Assembly: GCA_963751335.1 (NCBI GenBank)
Contig: CAVVUB010000008.1
Location: 992,001 to 1,056,000 of the forward strand
DNA length: 64,000 bases
Origin: Bog-473 sp963751335
Lineage (GTDB): Bacteria > Actinomycetota > Acidimicrobiia > Acidimicrobiales > RAAP-2
Direction: 5' to 3'
Shown here: positions 25,633 through 33,836 of the stretch, in pieces
How positions within the stretch are numbered: the first letter of the stretch is position 1
Layout: each line of letters starts with the position of its first letter
The notes under the pieces: generated by a model
What the model saw: only the letters and a program-made list of their open reading frames with translations
Told to the model about the DNA's origin: nothing
Database searches by the model: none
Position numbers and translations under genes: made by a program

Positions 25633-26798
25633 GCGGCCTGGACGCGAGCAGGGGCGCCGAGCCCGTACGGCTCCGGGTCGCGCTCGATGCGACGCCGCTG
25701 CTCGGGCAGCCCACCGGGATCGGGGCCTTCTGCCAGGGTGCGCTGGGCGCCCTGGCCATCCGGCCTCGTCTCGATGTGCAGACCTACGCAGTCAGCTGGC
25801 GCCGGCGTGGGTTCGTCGCTCCGCTGCTGCCCCCGGGGGTGAGCGGCCGCCAGCGCCCCATGCCGGCCCGGCCGTTGCACGCGCTGTGGCGCCGATTCGA
25901 TCACCCGGCGCTCGAGCGTTTCGTCGGCGCCGCCGACGTGGTGCACGGGACCAACTTCGTCGTCCCGCCGACGGCCCACGCCACCACGGTGGTGTCGGTG
26001 CACGACCTCACGCCGATGCACCATCCCGAGCTGTGCAACCCGGCCACCTTGGCCTATCCCGAACTGATCCGGCGAGCCCTGCGTCGGGGCGCGTGGGTGC
26101 ACACCGATTCCGACTTCGTGGCCGCCGAGGTGGTGGACGCCTTCGGGGCCGACCCCGAACGGGTCCGGACCGTCGCGCCAGGGGTGCCCGACTTGCCCGA
26201 GGTAGGCGAGGACGAGGCGGCCGACGTGCGGGGGCGCCTGCTCCCCGAAGGCACGGCGCGGTACTGCCTGGCCATCGGGACGGCCGAGCCGCGCAAGGAT
26301 CTGCCCGGTCTGGTGCGCGCCTTCACCGCCGTGGCGGCGCGGCACGCCGACACAGCGCTGGTCCTGGCCGGCCCCGAGGGCTGGGGAGAGGATGAGCTGC
26401 AACGTGCGCTGGACGCGTCGCTCGTCCGTGATCGGATCGCCCGCACGGGTTGGGTCGAACCGCACGAGTTGGCCGCGCTCCTGCGCGGCGCGCATGTGCT
26501 GGCCTACCCGTCGCGTTACGAGGGGTTCGGGTTCCCGCCCCTCCAGGCCATGCGCGCCGGAATCCCGGTCGTGGCCACCGCCGTGGGCTCGCTGCCCGAG
26601 GTTCTCGGTGACGGCGCGCTGATGGTCGAGCCGGGAGACCAGGACGGGCTGGCCGGCGCCCTGGCCGGGTGCCTCGACGACGAGGGATTGCGCGCTCGCC
26701 TGATTGCCGCAGGCGAGTCCTGGGTTCGTCGCTTCTCGTGGGCCCGCTGCGGCGCCGAGCTCGAGCAGCTGTACCGGGACACGCGGCGCGGTGTCTGA
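25629..26798 (+). CDS. GT4 family glycosyltransferase (first of three), probable CTG start
   Basis: The 389-residue GT-B enzyme begins VRLRVALDATPLLGQPTGIG, the usual GT4 opening, and continues with TTVVSVHDLTPMHHPEL, AIGTAEPRKDLPGLVRAF (donor-binding strand with the conserved arginine-lysine) and AYPSRYEGFGFPPLQAMRAG (the E-x7-E region). No ATG, GTG or TTG exists in frame between the upstream stop region and the first conserved strand. CTG 25629 overlaps the SDR's TGA in a CTGA arrangement like the GTGA and ATGA couplings nearby, so it is the likeliest start. It probably transfers mannose or a related sugar to a wall polysaccharide or lipid. The next gene overlaps by 8 nt. Confidence 0.85.
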   Translation: MSGLDASRGAEPVRLRVALDATPLLGQPTGIGAFCQGALGALAIRPRLDVQTYAVSWRRRGFVAPLLPPGVSGRQRPMPARPLHALWRRFDHPALERFVGAADVVHGTNFVVPPTAHATTVVSVHDLTPMHHPELCNPATLAYPELIRRALRRGAWVHTDSDFVAAEVVDAFGADPERVRTVAPGVPDLPEVGEDEAADVRGRLLPEGTARYCLAIGTAEPRKDLPGLVRAFTAVAARHADTALVLAGPEGWGEDELQRALDASLVRDRIARTGWVEPHELAALLRGAHVLAYPSRYEGFGFPPLQAMRAGIPVVATAVGSLPEVLGDGALMVEPGDQDGLAGALAGCLDDEGLRARLIAAGESWVRRFSWARCGAELEQLYRDTRRGV

Positions 26799-27938
26799 AT
26801 CGACTCGCTCAGTGTTGCTCGCGGTGGAGCAGCTGCGGCGCCGGGTCCCCGGCGGCATCGGGGCGTACGCCCGGGGGTTGTTGTCCGGGCTCGAAGCACA
26901 GGCCCCCTCGGAACAGCGCATCGCAGTGACCCTGTTGGCCAGCCGGGCGCCCGGTGGTCGGCCGCCTTCCGGGCCCGACCCGCTGGCGCAGTTCGGCAAG
27001 CCGGTCATCGCGTCACACTTTCCCGGACCCGTCATGACGCGGGCGTGGGACCATGGGTGGCTGCGCGCGCCCGAAGGCTTCGACGTCGTGCACTCGGTCT
27101 CCCTTGCCGCGCCCATGCTGCGCCGGGGCAGCCGGAGCAAGCTCGTGGTCACCGTCCACGATGTGGCCTGGCGCCGACACCCCGACGCCACCACGCCCCG
27201 GGGGAGACGCTGGCACGAGCAGGCGCTCCTACGGGCGGCCGCTTCGGCCACCGCGCTGGTCGTGCCCTCGCGCCTGGTGGCGGCCGACCTCGAGAAGAGT
27301 GGCGTTGATCCGGCCCGGCTCGCACTGGTGCCCGGTGGCACCGATCACGTGGCCGACCCCGATCCGTCCGCCACCGCCGACCTGTTACGTCGCGTCGGGG
27401 TGTCCGGGGAGTTCCTCCTGACCGTGGGCACGCTCGAGCCGCGCAAGAACGTCGACCGGCTCGTGCGAGCCTTCGGGCGGGTTCGGCCCTCGTTGCCCGG
27501 CCGCTGGCCGCTGGTCATCGTGGGTCCGTCGGGCTGGGGCGCGAGCCCATCCACCCTCCGGACGCGGACGGCGTCGTGTTTACTGGCGCGGTGTCCGACG
27601 CCATCCTGGCCGGGCTCTACGAACGGGCCCGCGCCTTTGCCTACGTCCCGCTCACGGAGGGCTATGGCCTGCCGCCGCTCGAGGCGATGCGCTTGGGGAC
27701 GCCGTCGGTGGTGGCCAACGAGGTGCCGAGCGTGCACGACCTGGGTGCGACCGGGGAACCGCCGGCCTGCATCGTCGATCCGCTCGACGTCGACGACATC
27801 GCCCGCGGCATCTGGGCCGTCCTGACCGATGACGCCCTCCGGGTCGACCTGACGGCGCGCGGGTCGGCCTACGCGCTGGCCCGCACGTGGGCCGCCGCTG
27901 CCCGCGAGCACGTCGCACTCTGGGCCAGGATCCGATGA
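26791..27938 (+). CDS. GT4 family glycosyltransferase (second of three; apparent frameshift near 27543)
   Basis: A GT4 enzyme of about 382 residues: VEQLRRRVPGGIGAYARGLL, VVTVHDVAWRRHP, LTVGTLEPRKNVDRLVRAFG, then, in a different frame, VVFTGAVSDAILAGLYERAR and TEGYGLPPLEAMRLGTPSVV. The frames join if one G is added in the GGGGCGCGAGCCC stretch near 27543, which restores GWGAEPIHPPDADG. As every motif on both sides is intact, a base-calling or assembly error is likely. GTG 26791 lies in a GTGTCTGA overlap with the preceding gene, and the stop overlaps the next ATG (ATGA), so three GT4 genes form one operon. The sequence is similar to but distinct from its neighbours, suggesting ancient duplication. 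Confidence 0.8.
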
Positions 27939-29077
27939 CCGCGCCGCTCGCCCTCTCGCTCGACGTGTCGGCGGTGCCCGAACGGCCGGGCGGAGTCGGC
28001 TACTACACCATGGCGATCGCGTCCGGCCTGGCGGCCCGGGAGGACGTCGCGCTGACTGTCCTCAGTCGGCGCGACGACGAGGCCCGATGGACGGGGCTGG
28101 CGCCCGGCGCCCGGGTGCGCGGGGCGGTCCCGGGGGCGCGCCCGGCCCGGCTCGTCTTCGAGCAGGCGGGCTTTCCGTCGCTGCTGCGTTCGTTGGATCT
28201 CTCGGTCCATCACGGGCCGCACTACACCATGCCGCACCGGGCGCCGGTGCCCTGTGCGGTGACCATCCACGACTGCACGTTCTTCGACCATCCCGAATGG
28301 CACATCCGTACGAAGGCGGTCTTCTTTCGCCGCGCCATCCGCTACGCCGCGCTCCGGGCCGGGGTGCTCATCTGCGTCAGTCACGTCACCGCCGATCGAC
28401 TGCGCGCCTCGTGTCCGGTGTGGGCGCCCGTCGTGGTGGCACCCCACGGGGTGGATCACGCGCGCTTTCGACCGACGGAAGGCGCTGCGGGGGCCGACCG
28501 CCACGCGCTCGAGGCAGCCGGGGTGCCGGTCGATCGCCCCCTGGTCGTCTTCGTCGGCACGCTCGAGCCCCGCAAAGGAGTGGTCCCGCTGGTCGCCGCG
28601 TTCGACCGGGTGGCCGACGCCGACCGCGACGTCGTGCTCGTGTTGGCCGGCCAGCCGGGCTGGGGTCTCGAGGAGACCGAGCGGGCCCTGGCCTCGGCCC
28701 GTCACACCGACCGCATCGTGCGCACCGGCTACCTGCCCGACGCCACCGTGCCGGCGCTCCTCCGCCACGCTGCCGTCGCCGCGTGCCCGGCCCTCGAAGA
28801 GGGGTTCGGTCTGCCGGCTCTCGAGGCCCTGGCCTGTGGCGCACCACTCGTGACAACGGAGGGCACCGCCATGGCCGAGGTGGCCGGGGAAGCGGCCACA
28901 CTGGTGCCGCCCGGGAACGCGTCCGATCTGGCCGACGCCCTGGAGGGCATCCTCAGGCAGGGTTCAGCCGATGAGCGTCGGCGCCGGGGCATCGGCGTCG
29001 CCAGCCGTTACACCTGGGAGGCAAGCGTCGCCCTCCACCTCGATGCCTACGCCATGGCGTTGGCGGCCCCGAAGTAG
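27935..29077 (+). CDS. GT4 family glycosyltransferase (third of three)
   Basis: The 380-residue GT-B enzyme has SLDVSAVPERPGGVGYYTMA, AVTIHDCTFFDHPEWHIR, CVSHVTADRLRAS, VFVGTLEPRKGVVPLVAAF, VRTGYLPDATVPALLRHAAV and ALEEGFGLPALEALACGAP, the standard GT4 order. It is coupled to the preceding gene through ATGA. The three GT4 genes share the EPRK donor-site motif and probably add consecutive sugars to the same glycan. The stop codon TAG at 29075 is also the first triplet of the -10 element TAGGGT for the following epimerase gene, so a new transcript starts at the very end of this gene. Confidence 0.88.
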   Translation: MTAPLALSLDVSAVPERPGGVGYYTMAIASGLAAREDVALTVLSRRDDEARWTGLAPGARVRGAVPGARPARLVFEQAGFPSLLRSLDLSVHHGPHYTMPHRAPVPCAVTIHDCTFFDHPEWHIRTKAVFFRRAIRYAALRAGVLICVSHVTADRLRASCPVWAPVVVAPHGVDHARFRPTEGAAGADRHALEAAGVPVDRPLVVFVGTLEPRKGVVPLVAAFDRVADADRDVVLVLAGQPGWGLEETERALASARHTDRIVRTGYLPDATVPALLRHAAVAACPALEEGFGLPALEALACGAPLVTTEGTAMAEVAGEAATLVPPGNASDLADALEGILRQGSADERRRRGIGVASRYTWEASVALHLDAYAMALAAPK

Positions 29078-29080
29078 GGT
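29075..29080 (+). promoter_or_regulatory. -10 element of a leaderless promoter overlapping a stop codon
   Basis: TAGGGT shares its first three bases with the TAG stop of the third GT4 gene and lies 7 nt before ATG 29088. Confidence 0.5.
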
Positions 29081-29087
29081 TCCGCGG

Positions 29088-29978
29088 ATGCGGGCGCTGA
29101 TCACGGGGGGGAAGGGCTTCGTCGGCCAATGGCTGGCCGCCCATCTCAAGGACGGCGGCGACGAGGTCGCCGTGATCGACCTCGAGACCGACGTGGCGGA
29201 CGGCTCGGCCGTGCGGCGGGTCATGACCGACGTGCAGCCCGACGCCGTCTACCACTTGGCGGCGATGACGCATGTGGGTGAGAGCTGGGACGATCCAAGT
29301 TCTGTCCTCCGGGTCAATGTGCTCGGCACGGCCGAGATCCTCGCGGCAGCCCGGACCCTGCGTCCTTCGCCCCGCGTCCTTTTCGTCAGCTCGGCCGAGG
29401 TCTACGGCGTGGTCACACCCGGACAGCTCCCGCTCTCCGAGGACACGCCCACCGCCCCGGCCAGTCCCTATGCCGCCAGCAAGCTGGCCGCCGAGGCGGT
29501 CGCCCTCCAGGCTTGGCGGGGCTTCGGCCAACCGGTGCTCGTGGTGCGGCCCTTCAACCACATCGGTCCGGGCCAGTCACCCAACTTCTTCGTGCCCGCG
29601 CTGGCCAAGCGCATCGTCGAAGCCAAGCGATCGGGTGCCGGTTCCTTGTCCGTCGGCACCCTCAGCACTCGACGCGATTTCACCGATGTACGTGACGTGG
29701 TCGGCGCGTATCGCCTCCTGGTGGAGCAGGGTGAACCGGGCACCGTCTACAACGTGTGCTCGGGTCGTGACGTCGCCATGTCGGAGGTCGCGACCCAGCT
29801 CCTCGACCTGGCCGGAGCCGATCTCACGCTCGTGACGGACCCGGCGCTTCTTCGCCCGGTCGACGTCCCGGTGTTGCGCGGCGACGCCCGGCTGCTGCAC
29901 CGCGCCACCGGGTGGGAGCCCACCATCCCCCTGGCGACGACGCTCGCCGACGTCCTTGCCTCTTGGGAAGCGGACTGA
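29088..29978 (+). CDS. NAD-dependent sugar-nucleotide dehydratase/epimerase (GDP-mannose 4,6-dehydratase-like)
   Basis: The 296-residue extended SDR has LITGGKGFVGQWLAAHL (GxxGxxG), YHLAAMTHVGESWDDP, VSSAEVYGVV with the catalytic Ser and Glu typical of 4,6-dehydratases, SPYAASKLAAEAVAL (YxxxK), VRPFNHIGPGQ, and STRRDFTDVRDVVGAY. The SSAEVYG signature and the N-H-x-G-P motif favour a GDP-mannose dehydratase/reductase role, giving GDP-rhamnose or a related deoxy sugar, but TDP- or UDP-sugars remain possible. It is somewhat short for a GDP-mannose dehydratase (usually 320-370). The start is set by a -10 box 7 nt upstream. Confidence 0.82.
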   Translation: MRALITGGKGFVGQWLAAHLKDGGDEVAVIDLETDVADGSAVRRVMTDVQPDAVYHLAAMTHVGESWDDPSSVLRVNVLGTAEILAAARTLRPSPRVLFVSSAEVYGVVTPGQLPLSEDTPTAPASPYAASKLAAEAVALQAWRGFGQPVLVVRPFNHIGPGQSPNFFVPALAKRIVEAKRSGAGSLSVGTLSTRRDFTDVRDVVGAYRLLVEQGEPGTVYNVCSGRDVAMSEVATQLLDLAGADLTLVTDPALLRPVDVPVLRGDARLLHRATGWEPTIPLATTLADVLASWEAD

Positions 29979-30017
29979 CGGCGAGCGTCGAGGTGCGACG
30001 TCCGATGGGGACGTGCG

Positions 30018-30392
30018 CTAGGTGTTGACGAGGTGGCGGATCTGCGAGCGCACCTCGCGGGCCTGCACCCGGGCCTTGGTGGTCAGTTGGGACACCGTCG
30101 GGGGCAGCTTCTCTTCGATGGGCTCGAACGTGTTCTCCACGAACTGCACGGCGGTCTCGGTCAGGTCGTCCAACTGGAGGATCCCCTTGGCCACCCCGCC
30201 TCGCACGTCCTCGATCCGCTTGTCCAGATCGATGTCGAAGTCGTGGGAGAGCCGGTTCTGCAGCTCGACCCGCTGCACCTGGGCTCGCTGGTAGGCCAGC
30301 ACGCCGAGGCCGACGGCCACGTAGGCGGCGTCGCGGGCGAATTCGGTCACACCCTTGGAGAGTGCGGTGAGATTGTTCGTTACGTCAGGCAT
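30018..30392 (-). CDS. Small conserved protein of unknown function
   Basis: The 124-residue protein (MPDVTNNLTALSKGVTEF...) has a short apolar stretch near residues 23-34 (AAYVAVGLGVLAYQ), a mixed-charge helical middle (RLSHDFDIDLDKRIEDV) and a coiled-coil-prone C-terminus rich in Gln, Arg and Val. I do not recognise a family with certainty; it looks like small phasin- or membrane-associated helical proteins. AGGAGG sits 8 nt before ATG 30392. Unlike most genes here, it has an AT-rich promoter with TATACT at 30475-30480 and an untranslated leader of roughly 75 nt, suggesting strong or regulated expression. It stands alone between two plus-strand genes. Confidence 0.65.
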   Translation of the reverse strand: MPDVTNNLTALSKGVTEFARDAAYVAVGLGVLAYQRAQVQRVELQNRLSHDFDIDLDKRIEDVRGGVAKGILQLDDLTETAVQFVENTFEPIEEKLPPTVSQLTTKARVQAREVRSQIRHLVNT

Positions 30393-30474
30393 TTGGAGGG
30401 CCTCCTGTCGCTGGTTTCGGTTGTGTCGATCGGCCCCGGGGGAACCTCTGCGGCGCCCGCGGGTCACGTACAAG

Positions 30475-30480
30475 AGTATA
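30475..30480 (-). promoter_or_regulatory. Strong-looking -10 element (TATACT) for the small unknown gene
   Basis: TATACT on the minus strand lies in an AT-rich patch, unusual in this GC-rich window. The mRNA would carry a leader of about 75 nt with an AGGAGG ribosome binding site. Confidence 0.5.
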
Positions 30481-30550
30481 GCTTTTGTTAAACAGTAGCA
30501 AGCAGTCAGGTCCCCGATTCTGTGCCCCGAGGGGTTCTGGGCGGACGGGA

Positions 30551-30556
30551 TAGCCT
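30551..30556 (+). promoter_or_regulatory. -10 element upstream of the giant GT2 gene
   Basis: TAGCCT lies 10 nt before ATG 30567. Confidence 0.4.
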
Positions 30557-30566
30557 CTGCTCCCTG

Positions 30567-33500
30567 ATGGACGCCCAAGTGCCGGCCGTGGTCGCCGTCA
30601 TGGTCACCACCGAGCCGGGTCCTTGGTTCGAAGAGGCGCTTTCGGCCCTGGCCGCCCAGGATTACCACGAACTCTCCATCCTGGTGCTCTCCAACGGGAC
30701 CGAGGCGGACGAGGTCAGCGTGCGGGTGGGCCGGGTCCTCCCCGACGCCTTCGTGCGCCACCTGCCGGAATCGACCGGGTACGGCGCCACGTCCAACGAG
30801 GCCCTCCAGATGGTGGAAGGGGCGGCCTTCTTCCTGCTCTGCCACGACGACGTGGCGCCTGACCATGACGCCGTCGGCCAGCTCGTCGAGGAGGCCTTCC
30901 GTTCCAACGCCGGAGTCGTCACCCCTAAATTCGTCAACTGGGACGACCCGCGGATTCTGCTCCACGTGGGCATGAGTTGCGACAAGACCGGAGCCGTGGT
31001 CGACCGCATTCTCGAGGGCGAGGTGGACCACGGGCAGCACGATGCGGTGCGTGACGTCTTCGTCGCCCCGAGCGGGTGCTTCCTGGTCAGGGCCGACCTG
31101 TTTCGCGAGCTGAAAGGCTTTGACCCCGGGATCGTCGCCATGGGCGAGGACCTCGACCTCTCGTGGCGCTGCCAGGTGGCCGGGTCGCGGGTCGTGGTGG
31201 CGCCTGAGGCCAGGGTCCGTCACCGCGAAGCGGTGGCCAGCGGGCTGCAACCGCTCCACCTGGCCGGGGAGGGGCGCGGGCGACACCCGGTCACCCTCCA
31301 GATGTTGCAACGGCGCCACGAGCTGCGTGCCGTGTTCAAGAACTACACGCGTCTGAGCCTCGTCCGCGTGCTCCCGCAGGCGGCCCTGCTGGCCCTGGGC
31401 GAGCTCCTCGTGGCGCTGTTGGCCCGCGACGGGGACCGGGCCCGCGCCGTGGCTGGAGCATGGCGATGGAACGTGAGGCAGTTGACCGAGCTCTCGCGTC
31501 TGCGGGGCGAGGTGGCGGCCCACCGGCTGTTTCCTGACGCCGAGGTCCGGCGCCTGCAGCTGCGCGGCAGCGCGCGTCTCTCGCGCTACGTCAGCCGGCT
31601 CTCACACCAGGGCCTCGAGGCGGCCAATGCCGCCGCCACGACCGCCACCCTGACGCGTGAGACCGAGGGCGACGAGGTGCCCCAGCTCACCGGCAGCGTG
31701 GGCCTGGCCTTCAGCGAGGACACGGACTTCGACGAGCTGGACGACCTTGGTCGCCGCTCGGGGCGGGACCGCTTCGGCCGTCGGGTGCGATCGGCACCAC
31801 TCGGCACCGGACGCCAGCGCGCCGTGGCTGTCCTGATCAGCGCACTCGTCATCGTGCTGGGCACCCGCGAGCTGTTCTTCGGGACGCTGCCCCTGGTGGG
31901 CCAGTTGGCGCCGCTGCCGTCGTGGTCGGGGGCCTGGCACCACTTCTTCTCGGGCTGGCAACAGGTCGGCGTGGGCACGACGGCCCCGGCGTCGCCGCTC
32001 TTCGGGGTCGTCGGCGTCACGGGCACCGTGATGTTCGGCGCCATGGGCACGCTCCAGCGCGTCCTGCTGCTGGGCTGCATCCCCGTCGGCGCATGGGGCG
32101 TGTCCCGCTTCATGCGCCCCCTCGTCTCGCCGCGGGCGCGCGTGGTCGCGGTGATCTGCTACCTCGGGCTCCCGCTGCCCTACGGCGCGTTGGGCACGGG
32201 CCGTTGGGACGGGCTCGTCGCGTACGCGCTGTTCCCCTTCATCGCCCTGCGCCTGGCCCAGACGGCCGGCGTCGCGCCGTTCGCGGTCGAAGAGGGTCAA
32301 CACTGGCGAGGTCGCCGGTCCGGACGGGTTGCCGCCCTCGGCGCGGTCATCGCACTCGCCGCCGCATTCGCCCCCGCCATCGAGCCCATGGTCCTGGCTG
32401 CTGCCGTGGCCTGGGCTCTCGGTGCCCTCATCGTCGGAGTGCGTGAATCGAGCGGGCGGCTTCTCTTGGTCGCAGCCCAAGGCGTCGTTGTCTCGCTGAT
32501 CCTGCTGGCGCCCTGGGTCGTGGGCACGGCGCTGGCCGGGAAGGGGGCCGTGCAGATCTTCGGGCTGCCCCTCTCCGGGGCCACCGCTCCCGACTGGGGC
32601 GAGGTGCTCCGTTTCGCCATCGGTCCGGTGGCCCGCTCTCCCTTGGTCTGGTGCATCGTGCTGGCCGCCGCCTTGCCGCTCGCGGTCGGACGCGGCCTGC
32701 GCATCGTCTGGGCCGCTCGCCTCTGGGTCTTGGCCCTGGGCAGCTGGGGGCTGGCCCTGGCCGCCACCCGGGGCGACCTGGGCAGCTTCACCCCGTCGGA
32801 ATCGGTGGTGCTGGCTCCCGCCGCCCTGGCCGTGGCGGCCTGCGTGGGTCTCGGCATCTCGGCCTTCGAGAACGACCTCTCGGGGCGCGAGTTCGGCTGG
32901 CGCCAGCTACTGAGCGTGGCCGCGCTCGTCTTCGTGGCCGTGGGCCTGCTCCCGGTGGCGGCGGGTGCGGTGGGCGGGCGCTGGGGCCTGCCCACGCAAG
33001 GGGCGGAGCAACCACTCGCCTTCCTGGCCCGACCATCCACCGCCGGCGTCTCCCGGGTGCTGTGGCTAGGCGATCCGCGGGCCTTGCCCGTGGGTGGGTG
33101 GACCGTGCACCCGGGCCTGGCCTATGCGCTGACCCCCCAGGACCTCCCCGACGCGGCCCAGGTCTTCACTCCGGCTGGCCCGGGCCCGGCCAGCCTGGTT
33201 GGCAATGCAGTCGATCTCGCCGTGTCCGGGGGCACGGTGCACCTCGGGCGCCTCCTGGCCTCGGCCGGGGTGCGCTACGTCGTGGTGGTGGACGGGCTCT
33301 CGGCTTCGGGCCAGAGCACAGGTCCGCCCTCGGTCAGCGCGCCGCCGCCGGCCGGCCTCGAGCAGGACCTGCTCGAGCAGGACGATCTTCAGGTGGTCCC
33401 GGGTGTCCTCGGGGTGCAGGTCTTCGCCAACAGCGAGTACCTGCCCGTGACGGCCGGGCGGGGCACGCCGTTGCCGCCCACGACGGTCTGGTCCTACCCG

Positions 33501-33836
33501 GGACCCGCGGACGTCGCCGGTTGGTCACCCCTCTTCACAGCTTTGAGCGGGAGCGCTCCGACCACCGACGCCGTGGCTGCGGGCTCCGTCTATGCGGGGT
33601 ATGCCCCGGCCGGGAAGTTCAGCGTGTCCGTGAACGGCCGTACCGCCGTGCGCCGGCCTGCCTTCGGCTGGGCCGCCCAGTTCCAGGTCACGTCGGGCAC
33701 GGCGACGCTGGATCTCTCGCAGTTTCCGCTCGTCCCGCTCGCCGTCTCGCTCGAGGTACTGGCCTGGGTGGTCCTCCTGGTTGCCCTCCTCGGGCGGCCC
33801 GGGCGCGTCGCCGCTCCCCCGCACGGGCCAGCGTGA
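30567..33836 (+). CDS. Giant GT2 glycosyltransferase with multi-pass membrane domain
   Basis: The 1089-residue protein joins a cytoplasmic GT2 domain (about 1-330; VAVMVTTEPGPWFEEALSAL, LCHDDVAPDHDAV as the DxD region, GFDPGIVAMGEDLDLSWRCQ) to a membrane part of roughly 12 helices (about 410-830) and an extracytoplasmic domain with a last helix near the C-terminus (LAVSLEVLAWVVLLVALLG). Such fusions, usually followed by a DUF5719 protein, are a conserved actinobacterial pair near phosphomannomutase genes. It probably transfers sugar from a lipid carrier or exports a mannosylated glycan. ATG 30567 was chosen over 30522 because of the -10 box. Its TGA overlaps the next GTG (GTGA). Confidence 0.85.
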   Translation: MDAQVPAVVAVMVTTEPGPWFEEALSALAAQDYHELSILVLSNGTEADEVSVRVGRVLPDAFVRHLPESTGYGATSNEALQMVEGAAFFLLCHDDVAPDHDAVGQLVEEAFRSNAGVVTPKFVNWDDPRILLHVGMSCDKTGAVVDRILEGEVDHGQHDAVRDVFVAPSGCFLVRADLFRELKGFDPGIVAMGEDLDLSWRCQVAGSRVVVAPEARVRHREAVASGLQPLHLAGEGRGRHPVTLQMLQRRHELRAVFKNYTRLSLVRVLPQAALLALGELLVALLARDGDRARAVAGAWRWNVRQLTELSRLRGEVAAHRLFPDAEVRRLQLRGSARLSRYVSRLSHQGLEAANAAATTATLTRETEGDEVPQLTGSVGLAFSEDTDFDELDDLGRRSGRDRFGRRVRSAPLGTGRQRAVAVLISALVIVLGTRELFFGTLPLVGQLAPLPSWSGAWHHFFSGWQQVGVGTTAPASPLFGVVGVTGTVMFGAMGTLQRVLLLGCIPVGAWGVSRFMRPLVSPRARVVAVICYLGLPLPYGALGTGRWDGLVAYALFPFIALRLAQTAGVAPFAVEEGQHWRGRRSGRVAALGAVIALAAAFAPAIEPMVLAAAVAWALGALIVGVRESSGRLLLVAAQGVVVSLILLAPWVVGTALAGKGAVQIFGLPLSGATAPDWGEVLRFAIGPVARSPLVWCIVLAAALPLAVGRGLRIVWAARLWVLALGSWGLALAATRGDLGSFTPSESVVLAPAALAVAACVGLGISAFENDLSGREFGWRQLLSVAALVFVAVGLLPVAAGAVGGRWGLPTQGAEQPLAFLARPSTAGVSRVLWLGDPRALPVGGWTVHPGLAYALTPQDLPDAAQVFTPAGPGPASLVGNAVDLAVSGGTVHLGRLLASAGVRYVVVVDGLSASGQSTGPPSVSAPPPAGLEQDLLEQDDLQVVPGVLGVQVFANSEYLPVTAGRGTPLPPTTVWSYPGPADVAGWSPLFTALSGSAPTTDAVAAGSVYAGYAPAGKFSVSVNGRTAVRRPAFGWAAQFQVTSGTATLDLSQFPLVPLAVSLEVLAWVVLLVALLGRPGRVAAPPHGPA

